This document shows, in pieces, positions 3,316-8,474 of a stretch of 8,474 nucleotides of DNA. The translations under genes and the position numbers were made by a program. Each line of letters opens with the position of its first letter. Position 1 is the stretch's first letter. Below the pieces are notes generated by a model. It worked only from the letters and a program-made list of their open reading frames with translations. It was not told where the DNA came from and did no database searches. This DNA is from JBBTXL01 sp038062295 (GTDB lineage Bacteria; Patescibacteriota; Minisyncoccia; GWC2-36-17; WO2-46-25), in NCBI GenBank assembly GCA_038062295.1, contig JBBTXL010000032.1, positions 1 to 8,474 on the forward strand, in the 5' to 3' direction.

Positions 3316-3389
3316 AGTAATGGAGAAGAACGGCCGGAGGGTAAAAAGATTTGCGCCTCGCAGCAAAACTTTTTCTCCTCCATTACTCT
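3314..3389 (-). other. Long 76-nt hairpin in the array leader
   Basis: The ends pair over 17 bp (AGAGTAATGGAGGAGAA with TTCTTCTCCATTACTCT, one G-U on the minus-strand RNA). Inside, AAAAAG pairs with CTTTTT and TTTGC with GCAAA around TGCGAG. On the minus strand the stem is followed by TTCC, a poor U-tract, so it may be a regulatory or stabilising RNA structure rather than a terminator. Confidence 0.6.
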
Positions 3390-3402
3390 GCCCATAAAGG
3401 TG

Positions 3403-3423
3403 ATCCCTCGGCAAGCTCGGGAT
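3403..3423. repeat. Relative of the dispersed repeat (ATCCCTCGG...CTCGGGAT)
   Basis: A 21-nt imperfect palindrome closed by ATCCC/GGGAT with a GCAAG centre. It resembles the CCCTTCGAC...CTCAGGG repeats at 198-217 and 2367-2386 in layout but not base for base. Confidence 0.4.
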
Positions 3424-3444
3424 GATTTCCGCTCTGCGGAAATC
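3424..3444. other. Perfect 9-bp hairpin
   Basis: GATTTCCGC pairs perfectly with GCGGAAATC around a 3-nt loop. On the minus strand it comes directly after the terminator at 3447-3483 and overlaps its U-tract (TTTTGATTT), so the two could compete: forming this hairpin would pull away part of the U-tract. Confidence 0.5.
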
Positions 3445-3446
3445 AA

Positions 3447-3483
3447 AAGCGGCATGAGGAAATAAAATATCCCCATGCCGCTT
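3447..3483 (-). terminator. Intrinsic terminator in the array leader
   Basis: AAGCGGCATG pairs with CATGCCGCTT, extended by GGGA/TTCC with one bulged T, around an 8-nt AT-rich loop. On the minus strand TTGATTT follows, overlapping the A/T pairs of the stem. It lies about 90 nt downstream of the predicted start site of the array promoter and before the first array gene, which is the geometry of a transcription attenuator. Confidence 0.7.
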
Positions 3484-3581
3484 AGAATACCTGCGTCATG
3501 TATAAATGGGATAAAATCTCTCCTCAAAGACTTTACCAACTGCAATTTTCAAAGGTTCGTCAGAATCTATCGTATGACGGC
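3484..3581 (-). promoter_or_regulatory. Array 5' leader with Shine-Dalgarno-like site and a five-codon ORF
   Basis: From the predicted start near 3575 the minus-strand RNA contains CTTTGAGGAGAG, similar to the 66-aa gene's CTTTGAAAGGAG ribosome-binding site. An ATG follows 18 nt further on (at 3500) opening MTQVF then TAA; the stop lies at the foot of the terminator at 3447-3483. The gap to the ATG is too long for good initiation. It may be a remnant, a leader peptide, or chance. Confidence 0.35.
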
Positions 3582-3610
3582 ATTATACAGCATAAATATA
3601 TTCTTGTCAA
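3582..3610 (-). promoter_or_regulatory. Consensus sigma-70 promoter of the array
   Basis: On the minus strand TTGACA (3610-3605), exactly 17 nt (AT-rich), then TATAAT (3587-3582): both hexamers are perfect consensus. The predicted start is an A near 3575. It is the only strong promoter I can find for the whole minus-strand array. The AT-rich surroundings differ from the rest of the window. Confidence 0.85.
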
Positions 3611-3703
3611 GTACCCTGCCGGAATATCGTAAAAAGTCGTTTATTAAAGCCATTTTTTAGTCTTTTTTGCTATTCCTTACTTTCCGTTCCCCAGTTTTCA
3701 CGG
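3611..3703. other. AT-rich divergent intergenic region
   Basis: No gene is visible between the array promoter and the permease gene. There are T-rich tracts (CATTTTTTAGTCTTTTTTGC) but no stem in front of them, so I do not call a terminator. It separates two divergent transcription units and could hold operator sites; I see no clear inverted repeat. Confidence 0.4.
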
Positions 3704-3709
3704 TATGAT
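3704..3709 (+). promoter_or_regulatory. -10 box (TATGAT) of the permease gene, probable leaderless mRNA
   Basis: TATGAT ends 6 nt before the ATG at 3716, so transcription should begin at or next to the start codon. There is no Shine-Dalgarno. The -35 at the right distance (TTTCCG, 3681-3686) is weak. The gene at 4580 has the same spacing. Confidence 0.5.
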
Positions 3710-3715
3710 AAACAC

Positions 3716-4561
3716 ATGAATCCCCTTTTTCCTGTTATAGCCGCGGTGCTTGAAGCCGCATCGCTGACGCTGGACAAATTCATCCTTTCCATGCACCGGA
3801 TGCACTACCAGGCATACATCGGTGCGGGATTCCCATTATTTTTGTGCGCCCTGCTTGCGCTCTTTTTTATTATCCGCCCGCCGCTTACCGATGACATGTT
3901 TACCGGCAAGTTGTTACTCCTCCTTGCGCTTGCCGTATGTGTCGCTTTAGGAACAAATCTCCTGTACTATCGTGCGCTGAAAAACGACCACCTCAACGAG
4001 ATGCAAACGGTGGACCTGCTCTTTGGTATTCCCGCGGTGCTGTACGCAAAACTGATATTTCCTGACGAGAAAGGCGTTCTCATCCTCCTGCTTGCGCTCG
4101 TGGCATCTGCGGCGGTCGTGTGGTCGCACTGGGAACACCACCATTTCCGTGTCGCGCGGCGAACGCTCCCGTATCTTTTATGGATCGTGACGCTCGCGCC
4201 GTTTTCCGCTATCGCGACAAAAGAACTGCTTGCCGTGTGGCACCCCGTCGCCCTGCTGTTGGTCACCTATGGAATAGCCACCGTATTGCTTACCCCGTAT
4301 CTTTTCAGACATATACGGCAGGTGCCGGGAAAGGCATGGCCGTTCATGGCACTCACGTCTTTCCTGACCGCCATCTCCATTACGCTGTATTACTTCAGCT
4401 ACCAAAACTTTGGCGTCATATACACCATGCTCATTTTTGCCCTCCAACCGTTCTTGGTATATTTTGCGGCGTTCTTCTTTTTGAAAGAGCAGATGCATCG
4501 GAAGAAAATAATCGCATTCTTCATCATCCTTTCCGCTATCATTGTCGCGCAGTTTGCGTAA
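3716..4561 (+). CDS. EamA/DMT-superfamily permease (281 aa)
   Basis: The 281-aa protein is built of about ten hydrophobic helices and is close to the usual length of EamA-type drug/metabolite transporters. The two halves look like the EamA repeat: a first half with an early LDKFIL-type helix, a long lumenal turn (RPPLTDDMFTG), then ALGTNLLYYRALKN, where such proteins typically have the helix ending ...YRAL; and a second half with ITLYYFSYQNFGVIYTMLIFALQPFLVYFAAFFFLKEQ, which matches the C-terminal EamA signature (helix, then FLxE/KEQ, then a closing helix). It would sit in the cytoplasmic membrane; the substrate is not predictable. The ATG at 3716 is the only reasonable start and appears leaderless. 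It is separated by 18 nt from the next gene, which seems to have its own -10 box. Confidence 0.8.
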   Translation: MNPLFPVIAAVLEAASLTLDKFILSMHRMHYQAYIGAGFPLFLCALLALFFIIRPPLTDDMFTGKLLLLLALAVCVALGTNLLYYRALKNDHLNEMQTVDLLFGIPAVLYAKLIFPDEKGVLILLLALVASAAVVWSHWEHHHFRVARRTLPYLLWIVTLAPFSAIATKELLAVWHPVALLLVTYGIATVLLTPYLFRHIRQVPGKAWPFMALTSFLTAISITLYYFSYQNFGVIYTMLIFALQPFLVYFAAFFFLKEQMHRKKIIAFFIILSAIIVAQFA

Positions 4562-4567
4562 GTATAC

Positions 4568-4573
4568 TACAAT
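4568..4573 (+). promoter_or_regulatory. -10 box (TACAAT) of the DUF457 gene, probable leaderless mRNA
   Basis: TACAAT ends 6 nt before the ATG at 4580, exactly as at 3704-3709. No Shine-Dalgarno and no convincing -35 are visible (TTGTCG at 4542-4547 is 20 nt away). Confidence 0.45.
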
Positions 4574-4579
4574 ACCGTT

Positions 4580-5152
4580 ATGGATATTTTTTCGCATGGC
4601 CTGTGGGCGGGCGCGGGAGCACTCGCGCTTAAGAAAAAGATTGGACTGAAAATAAACCCGTGGGTTGCCGGCTGGTGGGGACTTTTTCCGGACCTGTTCG
4701 CATTCACCATACCGACACTCTGGATACTTTCGGGCGTCCTGACAGGAACACTCGACCGAAACGCGTTCCCCGACCCGCACGCCGCGGAACCGGCGCCACC
4801 CGACGGCCTGCCGATGCTCCAGCTGGCATCTATGCTCTATAACTGGAGTCACAGCTTGGTCATCTTCGCGCTGGTGTTTGGCATCGTGTGGTTTGTTCTC
4901 CGCCGCCCCGTGTGGGAACTGGGCGGCTGGCTTTTGCACATCCTTGCCGACATTCCCACACACTCGTACCAATTTTTCCCCACCCCCGTGTTTTGGCCAT
5001 TGTTCACCTGGAAATTCGACGGGTTTTCCTGGGGTACGCCGTGGTTTCTTATTCCCGACTATATTCTCCTTGCCGTCGTGTTCTATCTGCTGTTACGCAA
5101 GAGAAAACAAGCAGTACGCGCGGATAGTATTTCCCGGGGAGGTATGCTATGA
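4580..5152 (+). CDS. YdjM/DUF457-type membrane-bound metal-dependent hydrolase-like protein (190 aa)
   Basis: The pattern SHGLWAG ... GLFPDLFAF ... NWSHSL ... HILADIPTHS is the signature of the YdjM / DUF457 family (PF04307), integral membrane proteins annotated as metal-dependent hydrolases. The candidate metal ligands are His6, Asp38, His91, His120, Asp124 and His128, all present. There are about four to five membrane helices; a long Pro/Ala-rich linker (about residues 58-77) and an aromatic segment (QFFPTPVFWPLFTWKFDGFSW) lie between them. The last helix is followed by a basic tail (RKRKQAVR). The biochemical reaction is not established for most of the family, so the substrate is open. The gene has its own -10 box and ends in a 4-nt ATGA overlap with the exporter operon, so it may be the first gene of that operon. 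Confidence 0.8.
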   Translation: MDIFSHGLWAGAGALALKKKIGLKINPWVAGWWGLFPDLFAFTIPTLWILSGVLTGTLDRNAFPDPHAAEPAPPDGLPMLQLASMLYNWSHSLVIFALVFGIVWFVLRRPVWELGGWLLHILADIPTHSYQFFPTPVFWPLFTWKFDGFSWGTPWFLIPDYILLAVVFYLLLRKRKQAVRADSISRGGML

Positions 5153-6822
5153 TGCCAACCATGAAAAATCTCATGCGAAAAAAGTTATTGTGGATTGCTG
5201 TCGGCGCCATCGTTGTTATCGGCGGCATATGGTACGCAAACAGCGACCGTGCGCCCGAATACGAAACCATCACGGCGACGGTGCAGGCTGTGGTACAGGA
5301 GGTAAGCGTTACGGGTACCGTGACACCATCGGAGGCGGTTGACCTTGCGTTTGAAAAGAGCGGCAGAGTAGCAAGCGTATCCACGCGGGTCGGCGACAAA
5401 GTAATTGCCGGACAGCAGCTTGCGGCGCTTGCCAGCGCCGACGTTGCCGCGCAACTTGCGGAAAGCGAAGCGGCGCTTCTAACCCAGCAGGCAAAGCTGA
5501 ATGAATTGAAACGCGGAATGCGCGCGGAAGAACTGCGTATCAAAGAAACAAAGGTTATCACCGCGGAGCGCGTACTGACGGACGCCATCGCCACGCTTGA
5601 CAAAACAGAGCAAAAAGCGAGTGCCGATCTTGATGAAGATTACAATGCCGCCATCACCACTGCGGAAAAATCGATAAGCGTCGCCACGCATGCGCTGTTT
5701 GTTATCACTGACATACAAAACGCGCATTTTTCCGGCTATGACCAGCAAAGCATTCAGATCGCGGATAAGAAAGCGGTGGCGGTTCTTACGCTTTTGGGAG
5801 CTCCGGGTGCCGGCAAGGCGACCAATACCTACATAAGCCAACTGTCAGGGGGCGCGAAAGCGACCGTTGCCAAGGCACAGGCTTCCCAGGAAGAGAAGGA
5901 TATCGAACAGGCGCTTGCCGAAACTGCGGCGGCGCTTGCCAAGACCAAAGAAGCGCTTGACGCCGTGCCGGTCATCTCTTCTCTCACAACAACCGAAACA
6001 ACGAACTTAAACGCCGAAAAAACGAATGTAAACGCCGAGATAAGCGCGGTTGCAGGGAAACAACAGGCAATCGCGACGCAAACAGCGACGAATAATGCCA
6101 GCGTCGCGGCGGCACAGGCAAATGTAAATGCCGCTCAAAACGCTCTTGAAGAAGCAAAGGATGCATATGCCCTTGCCGTTGCGGGCGCGACACCGGAAGA
6201 ACTCGCCGCGCAGGAGGCGCAGGTCGTACAGGCGCACGCCAGCGCACAGAACTTTCGTGCGCAGCTCGCGAAACTTGTCCTTTTCTCGCCGATTGCGGGG
6301 ACTGTGACGCGGCAAGACGCAAAAGTGGGAGAGATCGTTGGAGCGAATGCTGTGGTGATTTCCGTTATCTCGGTTGCGAATTTCGAAATAGAAGCGTTTA
6401 TTCCGGAAGCCGACATCGCAAAAATAACGGTTGGGAACGAAGCGCGGGTAACGCTTGACGCGTACGGCAACGATGTTGTATTTTCCGCGCGGGTCGCCGC
6501 CGTGGATCCTGCCGAAACGGTGGTGGAGGGTGTTTCTACATACAAAACAACCCTTTCGCTCGCCGATAACGACGGGCGCATTAAATCCGGCATGACGGCG
6601 AACGTGGACATTGTGACCAACCGTCGCGAGAACGCCATCGCGGTGCCGCAACGTGCCGTGAATGTAAGTGACGCACATAAAATGATGAAAATCCTTGAGC
6701 CGGACGGTACTGTGCGCGAGAGCACGGTGACCACGGGTATCATCGGAACCGACGGGTCTATTGAGATCACCAGCGGCATTACGGAAGGTGATGTCATTAT
6801 TGTGAGTATTTCAGAGCAATGA
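5149..6822 (+). CDS. HlyD/MacA-family exporter adaptor (membrane fusion protein, 557 aa)
   Basis: An N-terminal anchor helix (about residues 12-31) is followed by a lipoyl-like half (VTGTVTPSEAVDLAF...SGRVASVSTRVGDKVIAGQQLAAL), a very long Ala/Glu/Lys/Gln-rich helical hairpin, the second lipoyl half (LFSPIAGTVTRQDAKVGEIVGAN), a beta-barrel (FEIEAFIPEADIAKITVGNEARVTLDAYG) and a membrane-proximal domain near the C-terminus. This is the MacA/YknX order. The helical part is about 270 residues, longer than usual for MacA (around 370 aa in total), with two similar (R)G-x-x-x-E-E-L segments at its ends. It should bridge the ABC pump to the cell envelope. The start at 5149 overlaps the previous stop (ATGA) behind GGGGAGG; an ATG at 5161, 7 nt after a TATGAT, is an alternative. 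It is followed by a 4-nt overlap with the ATPase. Confidence 0.88.
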   Translation: MMPTMKNLMRKKLLWIAVGAIVVIGGIWYANSDRAPEYETITATVQAVVQEVSVTGTVTPSEAVDLAFEKSGRVASVSTRVGDKVIAGQQLAALASADVAAQLAESEAALLTQQAKLNELKRGMRAEELRIKETKVITAERVLTDAIATLDKTEQKASADLDEDYNAAITTAEKSISVATHALFVITDIQNAHFSGYDQQSIQIADKKAVAVLTLLGAPGAGKATNTYISQLSGGAKATVAKAQASQEEKDIEQALAETAAALAKTKEALDAVPVISSLTTTETTNLNAEKTNVNAEISAVAGKQQAIATQTATNNASVAAAQANVNAAQNALEEAKDAYALAVAGATPEELAAQEAQVVQAHASAQNFRAQLAKLVLFSPIAGTVTRQDAKVGEIVGANAVVISVISVANFEIEAFIPEADIAKITVGNEARVTLDAYGNDVVFSARVAAVDPAETVVEGVSTYKTTLSLADNDGRIKSGMTANVDIVTNRRENAIAVPQRAVNVSDAHKMMKILEPDGTVRESTVTTGIIGTDGSIEITSGITEGDVIIVSISEQ

Positions 6823-7538
6823 CCCCGCTGATCGCCGTTGAGCGGCTTGAAAAAACATACTATCACGATGACATTGAAACCCCGGCGCTTCGCGGGGTTT
6901 CTTTCACGATCGAGCGCGGGGACTTCGTTGCGATCATGGGACCATCCGGTTCCGGAAAATCAACGCTCCTGCATGTTCTTGGTTTTTTGGAAGCCGCGAC
7001 CGCGGGTACCTACCGTTTTGACGGCAAAGCGATGAGCGACCACACGCCCGACGAGATTGCGCGCGTACGCAACGAAAAAATGGGTTTTGTGTTTCAAGCG
7101 TTCAACCTGTTGCCCCGCGTATCGGTACTTGAAAATGTGAAACTTCCTTTACTGTATTCGCGCGTCCCGGAACGGAAATGGAACGACATCGCTACAACAG
7201 CCATTGACGCCGTTGGCTTGTCGCATCGCACCCACCACGAAGCCGCGCGGCTCTCGGGCGGGGAGAAACAGCGCGCTGCCATTGCGCGGGCGCTTGTCAA
7301 CAACCCACAGGTTATTTTTGCCGATGAACCGACGGGCAACCTTGATTCAAAGTCAGGTGCCGTCGTTATGGAGATCTTACGGAAGCTCAATGAGAAGGAA
7401 AAACACACCGTTATTCTCATCACCCATGAAACATACACCGCCGAAAACGCGCAGCGTATCATTCGGCTCCTGGACGGCACAATAGAAAGCGATGAACAAG
7501 TCGCGCGACGCACAACAGCGGACGGATTTATAAAATAA
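6819..7538 (+). CDS. ABC transporter ATP-binding protein, MacB/LolD type (239 aa)
   Basis: This is a complete nucleotide-binding subunit: A-loop Tyr14/Tyr15, Walker A GPSGSGKST (41-49), Q-loop Gln93 in VFQAFNLLP, signature LSGGEKQR (145-152), Walker B VIFADEP (165-171) with catalytic Glu170, D-loop GNLD (173-176) and switch His203. The KMGFVFQAFNLLPR region and AIARALVNNPQVIFADEPTGNLDS are typical of the MacB/LolD/SalX group that powers FtsX-type permeases. The enzyme hydrolyses ATP on the cytoplasmic face to drive the permease encoded next. The ATG overlaps the adaptor stop by 4 nt (ATGA), indicating translational coupling; no Shine-Dalgarno is evident. The C-terminal part is slightly longer than the core fold and basic. 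All catalytic residues are intact. Confidence 0.93.
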   Translation: MTPLIAVERLEKTYYHDDIETPALRGVSFTIERGDFVAIMGPSGSGKSTLLHVLGFLEAATAGTYRFDGKAMSDHTPDEIARVRNEKMGFVFQAFNLLPRVSVLENVKLPLLYSRVPERKWNDIATTAIDAVGLSHRTHHEAARLSGGEKQRAAIARALVNNPQVIFADEPTGNLDSKSGAVVMEILRKLNEKEKHTVILITHETYTAENAQRIIRLLDGTIESDEQVARRTTADGFIK

Positions 7539-7543
7539 CCACC

Positions 7544-8474
7544 ATGACGCTTCGCCACAGCTTAATGACGGCACTGAAAGGATTGGGCACGCACAAGTCG
7601 CGCTCGGCGCTGACCGTACTTGGCATTGTCATCGGCATTACCGCCATCATTCTCATCATGTCGCTCGGAGCCGGCGCGCAAGACCTTATTTTGGGCCAGA
7701 TCCAGGGCATGGGGTCAAAGACCATTGTGGTTATCCCCGGCCGGGAGCCGACGGGACCGAGTGACGCGGCGCAAACTTTTTCCGACTCGCTGAAAGAACG
7801 TGACCTTGGCGCGCTTGAACGAAAAGAAAATGTCCCCACGCTTGATACCGTCATGCCTATCGTTTTTGGCGGCGACACCGGCGTCTATGAGGGTGAAACA
7901 TACCGGCTGACCATTTTCGGGGCAACCGGCCTTATCGCAAAGATCTTTGACCTTGCGCCGTCCGAGGGCGTGTTCTTTTCGGATGAAGACGTGCGGGGAC
8001 GGGCCGACGTCGTGGTGATCGGGTCGAAAGTGAAAAGTGAATTGTTCGGGGACCGCTCTGCTATCGGGGAAAAGATAAAAATAAAGAACAGAAGCTTTCG
8101 CGTTATCGGCGTCCTGCCGAAAAAGGGACAAGTTTCCTTTTTCAACTTTGACGAGGTTGCAATGATCCCCTACACGACGGCACAGCAATATGTCTTTGGC
8201 ATAAAATATTTTCACCGCTTTATCATTGAAGCATCGTCCGAACAAGCCGTTGCACAAACCGTCCGGGATATCGAGGCAACGCTCCGCGCGACGCACAACA
8301 TTCCGGACCCCGACAAAGACGATTTCTTTGTGGAAACCCAGGCGGACCTTGCGGCGCGCCTCGGAACCGTTACGGATATTCTGACGCTCTTTTTGGTGTC
8401 TGTCGCGGCCATTTCGCTTGTTGTGGGCGGCATCGGCATCATGAATATCATGCTCGTATCCGTCACGGACCGCA
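7544..8474 (+). CDS. MacB/FtsX-type ABC permease, N-terminal 310 residues (runs off the window)
   Basis: Starting 5 nt after the ATPase stop, the frame is open to the window end. It begins MTLRHSLMTALKGLGTHKSRSALTVLG, the classic N-terminus of MacB-type permeases, followed by the first membrane helix (IVIGITAIILIMSLGAGA, about residues 28-45) and the periplasmic/extracellular MacB core domain (about 50-270), with VVVIGSKVKSELFGD and FRVIGVLPKKG as typical segments. The second helix begins near residue 285 and ends in GGIGIMNIMLVSVTDR, the conserved FtsX motif. About 90 residues with the last two helices are missing past the edge. With the two genes before it this makes a MacAB- or YknXYZ-like export system; such pumps move peptides, antibiotics or lipid-linked substrates, and the substrate here is unknown. 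The Shine-Dalgarno is weak (AACCACC precedes the ATG). Confidence 0.9.
   Translation, partial: MTLRHSLMTALKGLGTHKSRSALTVLGIVIGITAIILIMSLGAGAQDLILGQIQGMGSKTIVVIPGREPTGPSDAAQTFSDSLKERDLGALERKENVPTLDTVMPIVFGGDTGVYEGETYRLTIFGATGLIAKIFDLAPSEGVFFSDEDVRGRADVVVIGSKVKSELFGDRSAIGEKIKIKNRSFRVIGVLPKKGQVSFFNFDEVAMIPYTTAQQYVFGIKYFHRFIIEASSEQAVAQTVRDIEATLRATHNIPDPDKDDFFVETQADLAARLGTVTDILTLFLVSVAAISLVVGGIGIMNIMLVSVTDR

Noticed and set aside
3252..3545. 97-codon minus-strand ORF across the array leader
   Set aside because: It runs through a terminator, two hairpins and the ribosome-binding site of the 66-aa gene; no ribosome-binding site of its own.
3640..3672. T-rich tracts that might be a plus-strand terminator
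   Set aside because: No stem precedes the T-runs and no plus-strand gene lies upstream.
4178..4972. 264-codon minus-strand ORF opposite the permease and DUF457 genes
   Set aside because: It spans two well-supported plus-strand genes, is rich in Arg/Glu/His as antisense frames often are, and has no recognisable domain.
1..8474. tRNA, rRNA or insertion-sequence content
   Set aside because: I found no tRNA-like cloverleaf, rRNA segment, transposase or terminal inverted repeats with target duplications on inspection by eye.

Overview
The window has two parts that behave differently. I read it as bacterial, most likely a Candidate Phyla Radiation (Patescibacteria/Parcubacteria-like) genome. The grounds are tiny genes, hairpin-rich spacers, the dispersed CCCTTCGAC...CTCAGGG repeat, and an EamA / DUF457 / HlyD / ABC / MacB gene set of the kind seen in such genomes. 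There is no rRNA or marker gene here, so this is an inference from style. The standard genetic code fits all genes (TAA and TGA stops, no internal TGA).

Left part (1-3610, minus strand): a cassette-like array. A textbook sigma-70 promoter (TTGACA, 17-nt spacer, TATAAT; 3582-3610) points leftward. In transcription order it is followed by a leader with a terminator (3447-3483) and a long 76-nt hairpin (3314-3389). Then come a 66-aa two-helix membrane protein (3064-3264), a 67-aa two-helix membrane protein (2734-2937), a 417-bp stretch holding hairpins but no credible gene, a DUF1874 / STIV-B116-like protein resembling the AcrIII-1/Crn2 ring nucleases (2005-2316), a 76-aa Cys-rich putative zinc protein (1663-1893), an SPFH/prohibitin-like membrane protein (687-1520), a 56-aa (367-537) and a 52-aa (9-167) small membrane protein, and the start of another gene at the window edge. 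Almost every gene sits in the same wrapper: hairpin B, a leader motif resembling GTTCATTCAAAAAC, a strong GGAGGTGAT-type Shine-Dalgarno, the gene, and terminator-like hairpin A. Hairpin B keeps a stem of about 12 bp and often an ATTGG-like loop while its inner bases change. Its G-U wobbles fit only the minus-strand RNA. This repeated RNA wrapper is the most unusual thing in the window, and I know of no named element that matches it.

Right part (3716-8474, plus strand): conventional genes. An EamA/DMT-type permease (3716-4561) and a YdjM/DUF457 membrane protein (4580-5152) each have a -10-like hexamer ending 6 nt before the ATG and no Shine-Dalgarno, suggesting leaderless mRNAs. Three genes overlapping or nearly abutting then encode a MacAB/YknXYZ-type tripartite exporter: HlyD/MacA-like adaptor (5149-6822), ABC ATPase (6819-7538) and a MacB/FtsX-type permease (7544 to beyond 8474).

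The two parts are divergently transcribed from the intergenic region at 3484-3715. Because the array relies on Shine-Dalgarno sites and private terminators and its genes are unrelated to each other, I infer it is an accessory, possibly mobile or exchangeable, region next to core genes.
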